Origin: Bacteroidota bacterium
GTDB lineage: Bacteria > Bacteroidota > Bacteroidia > NS11-12g > UBA9320
Assembly (NCBI GenBank): GCA_003484585.1
Contig: DNBZ01000344.1
Location: 1 to 12,249 of the forward strand
Length of the DNA: 12,249 nt
Direction of reading: 5' to 3'
Below the pieces are notes generated by a model. That model saw only the letters and a program-made list of their open reading frames with translations. It did not search any database and was not told the origin of the DNA. Position numbers and translations under genes: made by a program. Shown here in pieces: positions 1 to 7,802 of the stretch; the stretch's first letter is position 1; each line of letters opens with the position of its first letter.

Positions 1-98
1 GGCTCCTCTTCTTGCACTTCGGGAGTTTCATCTTTGCAGGATACCACAAATAGCGTTATAAAAAGAATGGCTGCGAGGTATATTATTTTTCTATTCAT
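1..98 (-). CDS. Lipoprotein, N-terminal fragment (runs off left edge)
   Basis: Thirty-two codons are visible, starting at ATG 98-96. The protein begins MNRKIIYLAAIL, a basic tip followed by a hydrophobic stretch. A lipobox VVSC follows, with Cys21 as the lipidation site, then an acidic tail (KDETPEVQEEE). This is a type II signal peptide, so the product should be a membrane-anchored lipoprotein. The visible part says nothing about function. It is divergent from the flippase gene. TATTCTTG on the minus strand (149-142) matches the Bacteroidota -7 box in 7 of 8 positions and would give a leader of roughly 40 nt. The call as a lipoprotein is firm; identity is unknown. Confidence 0.75.
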   Translation of the reverse strand, partial: MNRKIIYLAAILFITLFVVSCKDETPEVQEEE

Positions 99-196
99 CT
101 TCGTTGGGTACTAGGTATATATGGTCCGCACCTTAACGTCACAAGAATACACGCTGGTATACTCAAAAACGATTATAAAAGATTTCCTTTGTCATA

Positions 197-1516
197 TTGA
201 AGTTATTTAAAACCGATTTCTTTAAAAACGCTGGGACATTATTTAGTGGCTCGCTCATGGCACAAGCTGTCAGTTTCGGGGCATTGTACTTTTTAGCAAA
301 AATGTATTCCCCAGCTCAGTTTGGCTCATTAGAAATTTTTGTAAAACTAGCGGGTATAGGCACAGTGGTAGCAGGTCTACGCTATGAGCTAGCCATAGTG
401 GCAGTAGATACTGATGATGAGGCACAAGACATCACTCGCCTAAGTCTTTGGCTTAATTTTCTTATAAGCACAAGCTTCTTCATTATAATAATTTGCTTCA
501 AAACCAGCCTAGCAGCTTTATTTAATATCACCCAACCCAATATTCTCTATTTCGTACCACTCGCAATCTGGCTCATGGGCAGTGCCGAGACGCTGGTATT
601 TTGGGGCAATAGACAACGTAAATATAAGACTACCTCTAACAACAGAGTTCTAAGCTCTGTAAGTGGCACATCATACAAGCTATTACATCCCTTTATAACA
701 ATAGCAGGAAACGGCCTCATCATAGGACAATTACTTTCTCAAATTGTAGCCTTCTTGCACTTACTACTTATCTACCCAATAAAAATACTGGACACGACCA
801 AAAATGATTTAATAAAACTAGCTAAAAAACACAAATCATTTTCCCTATACAGCACACCTGCCGCTTTTCTAAATATACTAGCTACGAGTATGCCTGTATT
901 CATGATTGCGGCATTTGACGGTCAAGACGCTACAGGGTATTTTGGCAATGCTTTTAAACTGAGTTATCTACCTATGAGTATGATTGCTATGGCACTAGGT
1001 CAAGTGTTTTTTGAACGCAATGCAAGACTAAAAAACGACAAGGTACAAACAGCTGCTATGTCCCATCAACTGTTTGACACCATGTTTTGGGTAGCCCTTA
1101 TACCAGTGGTAGTACTTACTGTGTGGGGTGATCAAATTACACTTCTATTACTTGGCGAAGAATGGACAGAGACTGGTGTCTACATACAAATCACTATGCC
1201 ATTTTACTTTGCAATGTATCTTACGACCTCATTCTCTAGTGCTTTTGTGACTTATAATAAGCTCAATGTTCAGTTAGTTTACAACCTCTTTTTTCTCACA
1301 ATTACAGCAGGAGCACTTTACCTTACGTATCGTCTCGGTGGCAATACACGCAGTGCTTTAGCTTGGTTTACGCTAGTTGGTGTTATTTTAAGAATAGGTG
1401 TACTCAACTATTTCTTCCATCTATTTGGCAAAAACCTAATAGCAAAGACCATATTTGCAATAGTGCTAACAGGAACTTTAGTTTGGTTAGGATTTGAAAT
1501 AAAAGAAGGATTTTAA
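197..1516 (+). CDS. Polysaccharide/oligosaccharide flippase (PST/MATE-like)
   Basis: A 439-residue polytopic inner-membrane protein with about a dozen hydrophobic segments from residue 18 to the C terminus. The start (FFKNAGTLFSGSLMAQAV) and the following GALYFLAKMYSPAQFG segment are typical of the polysaccharide-biosynthesis (Wzx/PST) exporter family, which moves lipid-linked glycan units across the inner membrane. YELAIV near residues 63-68 is another family hallmark. The chosen start is TTG at 197: the frame opens after TAA at 176-178 and contains no ATG or GTG before TTG. The first Met after it (residue 21, near 257) would cut into the first membrane helix. A 7-of-8 match to the -7 box (TTCCTTTG, 184-191) lies just before the start, so the leader could be extremely short. 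The acyltransferase follows 7 bp downstream. Exact substrate is unknown. Confidence 0.88.
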   Translation: MKLFKTDFFKNAGTLFSGSLMAQAVSFGALYFLAKMYSPAQFGSLEIFVKLAGIGTVVAGLRYELAIVAVDTDDEAQDITRLSLWLNFLISTSFFIIIICFKTSLAALFNITQPNILYFVPLAIWLMGSAETLVFWGNRQRKYKTTSNNRVLSSVSGTSYKLLHPFITIAGNGLIIGQLLSQIVAFLHLLLIYPIKILDTTKNDLIKLAKKHKSFSLYSTPAAFLNILATSMPVFMIAAFDGQDATGYFGNAFKLSYLPMSMIAMALGQVFFERNARLKNDKVQTAAMSHQLFDTMFWVALIPVVVLTVWGDQITLLLLGEEWTETGVYIQITMPFYFAMYLTTSFSSAFVTYNKLNVQLVYNLFFLTITAGALYLTYRLGGNTRSALAWFTLVGVILRIGVLNYFFHLFGKNLIAKTIFAIVLTGTLVWLGFEIKEGF

Positions 1517-1523
1517 AATAATC

Positions 1524-2114
1524 TTGGAAATACTAAAAAACATAGCAGAATCTATAGACGACAGCATACTCAGACGGTATGTTAAATGGCTATGGCCGCA
1601 GTACAAACGACCAAAAGTAGGTTATATGAAAAACTATCAAGTACTACGTCAGTACTTCTTTTTTCAAAAAATAATCCGAATCAATGGGGATGTTCCTTGG
1701 CCTGTAGATTTCCGAAGTAAAATAGTAGATTGGCCTAGTCTTAAAAAAGGCATATGCTGTGATCCTGGCGATAACCCTGGCATTTATATAAACGCGAGCG
1801 GAGGCATAGTGCTAGGCAATAATGTAAACATAGGCCAAAACACCATCCTCACTTCTACCAATCATTACAAGTACGACCACCGAAAAAAGAGCCACACCAA
1901 AGGCATATCCATAGGAGACAACGTATGGATAGGGGCTAATGTGAGCATAGTAGCGGGCACCACCATTGGAGATAATGTAACCATAGGTGCTGGATGTTTT
2001 ATAAAAGGAAATATACCCAGCGACACTACAGTTCTATTGAGCGAGAAATCACTAGAAGTAATACCCAAGACTAAGCCCTATGAGTGGGATTGCACGCAGG
2101 ATGAGCTAGGATAA
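1524..2114 (+). CDS. Hexapeptide-repeat acyltransferase (WcaF/maltose-acetyltransferase-like)
   Basis: A 196-residue left-handed beta-helix acyltransferase, likely transferring an acetyl group from acetyl-CoA to a sugar. Residues 36-60 include NYQVLRQYFFFQKI and INGDVPWP, a block I recognise from Bacteroidota acyltransferases of this type. Imperfect hexapeptide repeats run from about residue 86 to 165 (IVLGNN-VNIGQN, then ISIGDN-VWIGAN-VSIVAG-TTIGDN-VTIGAG). His114 in the loop STNHYKYDHR sits where the catalytic His of the galactoside/maltose acetyltransferases lies. The only standard start before residue 35 is TTG at 1524, 7 bp after the flippase stop, and it is needed to keep the N-terminal domain. 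Position beside the flippase suggests modification of a cell-surface glycan. Acetyl as donor group is inferred from the family; the acceptor is unknown. Confidence 0.87.
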   Translation: MEILKNIAESIDDSILRRYVKWLWPQYKRPKVGYMKNYQVLRQYFFFQKIIRINGDVPWPVDFRSKIVDWPSLKKGICCDPGDNPGIYINASGGIVLGNNVNIGQNTILTSTNHYKYDHRKKSHTKGISIGDNVWIGANVSIVAGTTIGDNVTIGAGCFIKGNIPSDTTVLLSEKSLEVIPKTKPYEWDCTQDELG

Positions 2115-2213
2115 CGGCTAGAGATTTTATACTAAATTTTGAGCATAAAGACTCCAGGTCTTTCACTCTTATAATTTTTCTGAAAGATATATAGTGATAC
2201 TAAATAATAATCT

Positions 2214-2221
2214 TACTTTTG
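2214..2221 (+). promoter_or_regulatory. Bacteroidota -7 promoter box for rpsT
   Basis: TACTTTTG is a full match to the Bacteroidota housekeeping sigma consensus TAnnTTTG. Only a weak -33 element is visible (GTG at 2194-2196, 17 bp upstream of the box). It predicts a start of transcription near 2228 and a leader of under 20 nt before the rpsT ATG at 2246. Confidence 0.6.
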
Positions 2222-2245
2222 CAGACCTTTTTTAAGACAACAATA

Positions 2246-2500
2246 ATGGCAAATCACAAAAGCACGCTAAAGAGAATAAGAAGCAACGAAGCTAAAACAG
2301 CTAGGAACAAGTATCAGCACAAAACTGCAAGAACTTGGATTAAGAAAGTTAGACTTTCTGAAAATAAAAGCGAAGCTGAAACCGTAATGCGTGAAACTTT
2401 TTCTAAACTAGACAAACTAGTAAAGAAAAATATCATACATAAGAATAAAGCAGCAAACGTTAAAAGCAAACTAGCTAAACACGTTGCGTCTTTAGGATAA
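2246..2500 (+). CDS. rpsT: 30S ribosomal protein S20
   Basis: An 84-residue basic protein, normal length for bacterial S20, which binds 16S rRNA in the body of the small subunit. The N terminus MANHKSTLKRIRSNEAKTAR is diagnostic, as are the conserved NKAANVKSKLAKHV residues near the C terminus. The frame is open upstream to a TTG at 2219, but the canonical N terminus fixes the start at ATG 2246. It stands as a single transcription unit, with a consensus -7 box at 2214-2221 and a strong hairpin terminator at 2528-2560. No Shine-Dalgarno sequence is visible; the leader is A-rich (AAGACAACAATA). S20 represses its own translation in E. coli; nothing here shows whether that applies. Confidence 0.97.
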   Translation: MANHKSTLKRIRSNEAKTARNKYQHKTARTWIKKVRLSENKSEAETVMRETFSKLDKLVKKNIIHKNKAANVKSKLAKHVASLG

Positions 2501-2527
2501 TCTCCTAAGGTATAAAAATACATTTTG

Positions 2528-2560
2528 AAGCCCCGACGGAATTCGTCGGGGCTTTTTATT
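2528..2560 (+). terminator. Intrinsic terminator after rpsT
   Basis: An 11-bp perfect stem: arms AAGCCCCGACG (2528-2538) and CGTCGGGGCTT (2544-2554), with a GAATT loop. The T-rich tract TTTTTATT follows on the plus strand. On the minus strand the hairpin has no T-run behind it, so it should act mainly for rpsT. It separates rpsT from radC, whose start codon lies only 12 bp beyond. Confidence 0.92.
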
Positions 2561-2571
2561 TTACCCTTGTT

Positions 2572-3261
2572 TTGGCAGAATACATATCCATAAAAAACTG
2601 GAGCGAAGATGACAAACCTCGCGAGAAGCTTGCCGCTAATGGGCGAGAAACACTAAGCAATGCAGAACTTCTGGGTATATTACTAGGTAATGGCACACGT
2701 AATAAATCTGCCGTAGACCTGGCTAGAGACATTTTTCAACTAGCCAACAATGATCTCAATCAACTTGCTAAGCTAAGTATAAAAGACTTTTGCCAGATAA
2801 GCGGAATAGGTCCCGCTAAAGCCATTACCATAATAGCGGCCATAGAGCTTGGTGGCAGACGTAAAAAAGCGGAGACTACGAATAACTTCATACAAAGTAG
2901 CAATGACGCCTACTCCTACTTTAGACCTCTACTGCAAGACAAGCAGTATGAAGAATTTTGGGTGCTGTTACTCAACAGAAACAATAAAATATTAAAAGCC
3001 GAAAAAGTAAGTGATGGCGGAATCTCATACACAGTGGCTGATCCTAAGCGTATTTTCAAATCCGCATTAGAAAACAGTGCCTCGCACTTAGTATTGTGCC
3101 ATAACCATCCTAGTGGCAACTTAGAACCAAGCAGTGCAGACCACAGTCTTACAAAAAAACTAATAGCTGCCGCTAAAAACTTAGATATGACTATCATAGA
3201 TCATATCATTGTGACGGATAGAGGCTATTATTCTTTTGCAGATGAAGGGCAGATTACCTAA
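2572..3261 (+). CDS. radC: RadC family JAMM/MPN+ protein (UPF0758)
   Basis: A 229-residue protein of normal RadC length. The N-terminal region (SIKNWSEDDKPREKL, then LSNAELLGILLGNGT at 28-42) and a helix-hairpin-helix-like ISGIGPAKAITIIAAIELG (76-94) are typical. The C-terminal JAMM domain carries the metal-binding motif H177-N-H179-P-S-G...S-x-x-D190, preceded by E127/E128 in YEEFW, so the zinc site looks complete. Older work linked RadC to DNA repair, but that assignment has been disputed and the substrate is unknown. The start is TTG at 2572: the frame is open from 2509 yet holds no ATG or GTG upstream, and there is no early internal Met. TACCCTTG (2562-2569) is one mismatch from the -7 box but lies too close for a normal leader. 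The stop overlaps that of the convergent M1 gene. Confidence 0.93.
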   Translation: MAEYISIKNWSEDDKPREKLAANGRETLSNAELLGILLGNGTRNKSAVDLARDIFQLANNDLNQLAKLSIKDFCQISGIGPAKAITIIAAIELGGRRKKAETTNNFIQSSNDAYSYFRPLLQDKQYEEFWVLLLNRNNKILKAEKVSDGGISYTVADPKRIFKSALENSASHLVLCHNHPSGNLEPSSADHSLTKKLIAAAKNLDMTIIDHIIVTDRGYYSFADEGQIT

Positions 3262-6254
3262 AACATCTTCAGTTGTCTCTTAAGTTTCTGAGGCATTAGA
3301 CCGTTGAGGTCTAGCACAAAAGTGATTCGTTCTGCGAAAGTATTTATCTGCCTGTTAGAAGATAACCCCCCGGTAGTTCCGTCTTGATAGTCCGTAACGA
3401 TACTAGACTGGGCCAAGTTGAAAAATATCTCTAGCCTATCGGGTATCACTTGCAACTCCAGACCCAAGTTATAAATCAACTTCTTGCCTGTAGAATTCCA
3501 CGTTTCTTTATCCAAATCATCGTACGCCATAAACTCTACATATGGCCTAATAGGGATTTTGCCTGGCAAAGGAACAGATATTTGAAAATCTAGCAACCAT
3601 GTCTCATTGCTAGCCAATAAGCCCACAAACTTACTAAAGGCTCTACGGTTCGAAATTTGGTTTTGGAACATTCCATACGTCGCATTTCTATGCATTAAAT
3701 ATTCATCAAAACGATAGTCGTATAATCCGGCTTTATCTAAGCTTCCAATGGTGTTTTTATAAATAGTAGCATCTGGAGAATCAAAAATATAACTGCCATA
3801 AGCTCTAAATTGAAGCGGCTTATTTTTAAGCCCAATATCTAAATCATATTTAAAAATAGATGAAACCGTAAGTAAGTTCGCTGATGTTAACGAATCCTTC
3901 AAATGAGGAAAAAATCGTCGTCTAGTAGAATCGAAAGGCGTTGGGTTAGCTAAATCTGCGAGCACAGAGTTAGAAGAGATCAATCCGTATTGAGCTCCTA
4001 TATCTAAGGAAAATCCATTAATGCTGCTTTTATTTTCTAGCTTGTAGTCCAGAGTAAAAAATTGTCTGTTCCTTTCTATTACATTCTCTATAATGGATAC
4101 TTTTTCACTCCTATTTATATCAAAATCGGGAATGAGTTCAATAAAATTATAGGCTAACTTAATAGATCGGTTGATTGGACTTCTTTGATTGGACTTGGGT
4201 AAGACATATTCAATAGAGGGAGCAACTTTTATGTACTTGTAATCCTTACCAAAAGATTCTCGCTCTTCAAAGTTAAAACTCTTAGCGTCCAAACTATAAA
4301 TGAGATGCTCACCAGCACCATCTAGCGGCATAGTGTAACTAACAGCAGCTATACCATTCAATGATTTTTTCTCAAATGAATATAGCGGCATTACCATGTA
4401 CTGCAACGACTTGTTCGCTATGGCATAGTTATGAAAACTAAGACCTAGCATAAGCCTATCATACGCATTCCAGCCTAGAGCAGGCAGCACATACACCTCT
4501 TTAAACTCAGGCTTGTCTATTCCTGAGCCAAACTTTAGTTTTACTTTACTGTCTGTTTTATTATTACCTAGGTTAAAATCTAGTGTTTCCCCAAACGCAT
4601 CTATTTGGGCAATTCTATCTTTAGCCGCAGACGGTAAAATTATAGATTCCCCAGGGAACACCTCATACCAGGTAGTAGTAGTTTTACCATCAGCGGTCAC
4701 TTTTACAGGTACCGGTGCAGCTATGGCTGAGTTATTTTTCAATTCAAAACCTTGCTTATGCTTACATACAGCATAGTCTATCTTTTTGTTGGTCTGCAAC
4801 ACCTCGTCAAAAAACCACGTAAGGTTTTTACCACTAGTAGTTTCAAATGACTTTTTCATATCATCAGGTAGCGGATGTTTAAACTTCCAAGTTTCGTAAT
4901 AGGCAAGCATACATTTCTTAAATATACCATCGCCTAAGTACGCTTTCAGATACCCAAAAGCAGATGATCCTATGCCATACACACTCATTCCATAGTTTCC
5001 TTCTGTAAGTTCTGCTGAGGCTGTAGCTATGGCTTGATGCTCGCCTAGAAGCATATTATCCTGCACTAAGGCATTCATAATAAGTCCGTTTAAATCCAGT
5101 TTTTTAGAGTCCTCCTTCTGCATTGCTTGCCCTTCATAGTAACTGTTGATAGATTCATCCATCCACGGATACCGTCGCTCATTGTTGGCCAGAATACCAT
5201 AGAACCAATTGTGCCCTACTTCATGCACTATCACCTCTTCACTCATAAAATCACACAGCGTTATCATGGGATATTCCATTCCTCCACCTGCTTTGAGCTC
5301 ACCATGCACTACAGTAGCGTGACTGTATGGATACGGCCCCACATTATTTGAGTAGTACGTAATGGCAGTTTCTATGTGCTTTAAGTTTTCTATATCTGGC
5401 TCTGCGGCTACTACTCTAGCAAGTACTTCTCTTTCACCCACCTTTATTTTTTTGGTAACGTACCCCCATCTTTTACTAGCGAACCAAGCAAAATCGTGCA
5501 CATTATTAGCTTCAAACTTTACGGTTTTTAACCTAGAGTCACTTGGCGGGACACTATCTACTGTTCCTGATTTAGTAGCACTTAACTCATCGGCATTTTG
5601 GCATTCACCAGTAGCTACTATCGTATAGTTAGCAGGTACCGTTACATTCACTTTAAAACTCCCAAACTCTGAGTAAAACTCACCCATATTTAAATACGGC
5701 ATCGGATTCCAGCCATTTACATCATATACCGCAGGCTTAGGGTACCACTGAGTTATAAAGTAATCTTGATTTTCATGACCTAGTCTAGAAAAAACCTTAG
5801 GCAGTTTTACCCTAAAAGGAGTAAAAAGGGTTACCTGTTCTCCTGTTTTTATAGGCTTTGCGAGCATCACCTTTACCACATCTATATTTTCTGTAGTATC
5901 AACTTTAAGCTTTACCCCACCCGATTTAAAATCTAGGCCCTCTATAAATCCACGATCCTTATCTTTACTATAATAAAAATCCATCTCGCCATTTTCTTCC
6001 ATTTGCTTTGCAAATGCAGTAGTGTTATTCTTATAAGCATTGGGCCAAAGATGAATATACATAAAACTGATTGTATCCGGGCTATTGTTAGTATAGGTGA
6101 TAGCAATTTCACCATCTAGAGTATGGTTTACATCGTCTAATTTCACGTCTACCATATAATCCACCTGCTGTTGCCAGCTTGATTGTGTCTTAGATTGAGC
6201 CGCAGCTCCGAGGTAACTAAAAAGTAGAAATGCTAATATGACGTTCTTATGCAT
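3258..6254 (-). CDS. Secreted M1 family zinc metallopeptidase with C-terminal predicted beta-barrel
   Basis: A 998-residue protein beginning with a type I signal peptide (MHKNVILAFLLFSYLGAAA, probable cut before Gln20). The N-terminal half is an M1 (gluzincin) aminopeptidase-like unit. It has a beta-sandwich at about 25-270 (including YIHLWPNAY), the exopeptidase motif GGGMEYP (Glu327), HEVGH (His344, catalytic Glu345, His348), then Glu367 exactly 18 residues later as third zinc ligand. Tyr426 is a candidate transition-state Tyr. From about residue 570 to the end the sequence shows alternating aromatic/hydrophobic strands, charged turns and a C-terminal Phe, which suggests an outer-membrane beta-barrel. 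Most M1 enzymes have helical C-terminal domains or end soon after the catalytic part. I infer a peptidase anchored at the outer membrane. ATG 6254 has no Shine-Dalgarno sequence. No terminator is seen before radC. Confidence 0.9.
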   Translation of the reverse strand: MHKNVILAFLLFSYLGAAAQSKTQSSWQQQVDYMVDVKLDDVNHTLDGEIAITYTNNSPDTISFMYIHLWPNAYKNNTTAFAKQMEENGEMDFYYSKDKDRGFIEGLDFKSGGVKLKVDTTENIDVVKVMLAKPIKTGEQVTLFTPFRVKLPKVFSRLGHENQDYFITQWYPKPAVYDVNGWNPMPYLNMGEFYSEFGSFKVNVTVPANYTIVATGECQNADELSATKSGTVDSVPPSDSRLKTVKFEANNVHDFAWFASKRWGYVTKKIKVGEREVLARVVAAEPDIENLKHIETAITYYSNNVGPYPYSHATVVHGELKAGGGMEYPMITLCDFMSEEVIVHEVGHNWFYGILANNERRYPWMDESINSYYEGQAMQKEDSKKLDLNGLIMNALVQDNMLLGEHQAIATASAELTEGNYGMSVYGIGSSAFGYLKAYLGDGIFKKCMLAYYETWKFKHPLPDDMKKSFETTSGKNLTWFFDEVLQTNKKIDYAVCKHKQGFELKNNSAIAAPVPVKVTADGKTTTTWYEVFPGESIILPSAAKDRIAQIDAFGETLDFNLGNNKTDSKVKLKFGSGIDKPEFKEVYVLPALGWNAYDRLMLGLSFHNYAIANKSLQYMVMPLYSFEKKSLNGIAAVSYTMPLDGAGEHLIYSLDAKSFNFEERESFGKDYKYIKVAPSIEYVLPKSNQRSPINRSIKLAYNFIELIPDFDINRSEKVSIIENVIERNRQFFTLDYKLENKSSINGFSLDIGAQYGLISSNSVLADLANPTPFDSTRRRFFPHLKDSLTSANLLTVSSIFKYDLDIGLKNKPLQFRAYGSYIFDSPDATIYKNTIGSLDKAGLYDYRFDEYLMHRNATYGMFQNQISNRRAFSKFVGLLASNETWLLDFQISVPLPGKIPIRPYVEFMAYDDLDKETWNSTGKKLIYNLGLELQVIPDRLEIFFNLAQSSIVTDYQDGTTGGLSSNRQINTFAERITFVLDLNGLMPQKLKRQLKMF

Positions 6255-6276
6255 AGTTTTGAAGATAATTTGTTTG

Positions 6277-6284
6277 CAAAATAA
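6277..6284 (-). promoter_or_regulatory. Possible -7 box for the M1 peptidase gene
   Basis: TTATTTTG on the minus strand matches TAnnTTTG in 7 of 8 positions and lies 22 bp before the ATG at 6254, a spacing like that of rpsT. No good -33 element is visible. Low confidence. Confidence 0.28.
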
Positions 6285-6329
6285 AGGCTTATAGCGAACT
6301 TTGCATTAGAATTCTTAATTCAGTGGGCG

Positions 6330-6337
6330 TAGTTTTG
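6330..6337 (+). promoter_or_regulatory. Bacteroidota -7 promoter box for the TPR / phosphosulfolactate synthase operon
   Basis: TAGTTTTG is a full match to TAnnTTTG in the 143-bp divergent gap between the M1 and TPR genes. The nearest upstream TTG (6301-6303) is 26 bp away, somewhat far for a -33 element. The predicted leader would be about 55 nt and would carry the AAGAAGG at 6381-6387. Confidence 0.5.
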
Positions 6338-6380
6338 GATAAACATAATTTAACTAAGCTTTTAGGGCTTTAATGATTAT

Positions 6381-6387
6381 AAGAAGG
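6381..6387 (+). promoter_or_regulatory. Shine-Dalgarno-like site before the TPR gene
   Basis: AAGAAGG lies 10 bp before the ATG at 6398. It is one of the few recognisable ribosome-binding sequences in the window; most genes here have none, as is usual for Bacteroidota. It supports the 6398/6401 start (two ATG codons in tandem; which is used cannot be told). Confidence 0.5.
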
Positions 6388-6397
6388 ATAATGAGAT

Positions 6398-7798
6398 ATG
6401 ATGGATTTTAACGATTTAGGAGCAGACGGGATGGATGAGAGAATAGAAAGTTTCGAAAGAATGCTAGCTAGTGGGGAGAGCTTCTTCTACGATAATGACG
6501 AACTAGGTCTCATCATCGATTACTACATAGATTTTGAGGAAATAAGCAAAGCCAACAAGGCCATTGCTTATGCAGAGAGTATTTACCCATTCGAAACATA
6601 CTACAAGATTAAAAAAGCAGAAGTTTATATGGCTGAACGCAATGTGAACGGTGCCATAAAACTACTCGAAAAATACAAAAGCATAGAACCTGAGAATAGC
6701 GAAATAGCAAAATTACTCGGTGACTGCTATAGTATAACTATGCAGCTAAAACGAGCGGTAGACAGCTACTTATTTGCTCTAAATAAGGATCCTCAAAATG
6801 ACGAATTGCTACTTAGACTGGCTCGAGTAAATTTTGCACTAGGCAATCACAGCAAGGCTCACAACTACATCAATGGTTTTCCAAAAGACTACATTTATGA
6901 TGAGTTAAGTGTACAAGAATTCATTCGCTTGTACATGGATTACAGTCAATATACTGAAGCCATATCCTTCTTAGAGAAAGTAATAAACCAAGACCCTTAC
7001 AACTACAGTGCGTGGTATTTCAGAGGCTTAGTGCATCAACGAAATGAAGAATATACTGAAGCGATAGATGCATACGAATACTGCATAGCAATAGATGATG
7101 ACAATACAATGGGACACTTAGGTAAGGGAAACTGCTTGATGGAAAAAAGCGAATATGAAAATGCCATTACGTCTTTTCAACTATCACTGGATAGTGATGA
7201 GTCCGATGCAGAAGTATACTGCAACATAGCAGAGTGCTATGAAAACATGAAAGATGACAATGGTGCTCACTTCTATTACCAAAAATCTATAAGCACAAAC
7301 CCTAATCTTTCCGATGCATACTTTGGGCTAGCCATGGTAAATAAGCGTAGGGAGAAGTGGAGCGAAGCTAAACGCAACCTGCTAAAAGCCATAGACATAG
7401 ACCGATACGAAAGCATGTATCATATAGAGATAGCAGAACTATATCTCATAGATGAAAATGCTCAGAAGTGCTATGAGCACTACACGTATGCGTACGAGAT
7501 AGATCCTGAGACTACAGAAATACTTTTGGATTTTGCTCATGCTAAATTTGAGTTAGACGAAGTAGAAGAAGCAGTAGATTTACTACTAGAGCATTTAGAA
7601 AATCACGACGAAGATCACCGTATGTACTACAGACTAGCTGCTTACCTATTTACACTTGGCACTTATGAAAAGGGATATAACTTCTTGCATGCTGGCTTAC
7701 GAATAAAGCCAGAGGAGTATATTCTACTATATGAATTTGCTCCTTTTACAGAAACTGTAGATAGTATCTCAAATATCATAGATTTGTACTCGAAATAA
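6398..7798 (+). CDS. Tetratricopeptide repeat (TPR) protein
   Basis: A 466-residue acidic protein without a signal peptide or membrane segment, so probably cytoplasmic. TPR units of about 34 residues are clear from about residue 100 to 440. The best are around 205-236 (WYFRGLVHQRNEEYTEAI), 239-270 (GKGNCLMEKSEYENAI), 272-304 (VYCNIAECYENMKDDNGA) and 307-338 (YFGLAMVNKRREKWSEAK), each with the usual small/large hydrophobic spacing and a terminal DP- or NP-like turn. TPRs form a superhelix that binds protein partners; no catalytic domain is attached. The stop is 4 bp before the ATG of the phosphosulfolactate synthase homologue, so the two are almost surely cotranscribed. I recall TPR genes beside this synthase in other flavobacteria, which would suggest a functional link. 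The specific partner is unknown. Confidence 0.9.
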   Translation: MMDFNDLGADGMDERIESFERMLASGESFFYDNDELGLIIDYYIDFEEISKANKAIAYAESIYPFETYYKIKKAEVYMAERNVNGAIKLLEKYKSIEPENSEIAKLLGDCYSITMQLKRAVDSYLFALNKDPQNDELLLRLARVNFALGNHSKAHNYINGFPKDYIYDELSVQEFIRLYMDYSQYTEAISFLEKVINQDPYNYSAWYFRGLVHQRNEEYTEAIDAYEYCIAIDDDNTMGHLGKGNCLMEKSEYENAITSFQLSLDSDESDAEVYCNIAECYENMKDDNGAHFYYQKSISTNPNLSDAYFGLAMVNKRREKWSEAKRNLLKAIDIDRYESMYHIEIAELYLIDENAQKCYEHYTYAYEIDPETTEILLDFAHAKFELDEVEEAVDLLLEHLENHDEDHRMYYRLAAYLFTLGTYEKGYNFLHAGLRIKPEEYILLYEFAPFTETVDSISNIIDLYSK

Positions 7799-7802
7799 AC
7801 CA

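Noticed and set aside
99..196. Possible regulatory RNA or operator in the divergent gap between lipoprotein and flippase
   Set aside because: Apart from near-match -7 boxes I see no clear dyad, repeat or structured element.
1865..2068. Minus-strand open frame opposite the acyltransferase repeats
   Set aside because: It mirrors the hexapeptide repeats in antisense and shows no independent coding signs.
2147..2163. Hairpin AAAGAC-TCCAG-GTCTTT after the acyltransferase
   Set aside because: Only 6 bp with two GC pairs and no clean T-run directly after it, so too weak to call a terminator.
2219..2245. N-terminal extension of S20 from TTG 2219
   Set aside because: S20 begins MANHKS across bacteria, and the -7 promoter box overlaps the TTG, so this stretch is leader.
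3258..6254. Several open frames of 66-93 codons on the plus strand inside the M1 gene
   Set aside because: They lie antisense to a gene with clear motifs over its length and their translations show no recognisable family or start signal.
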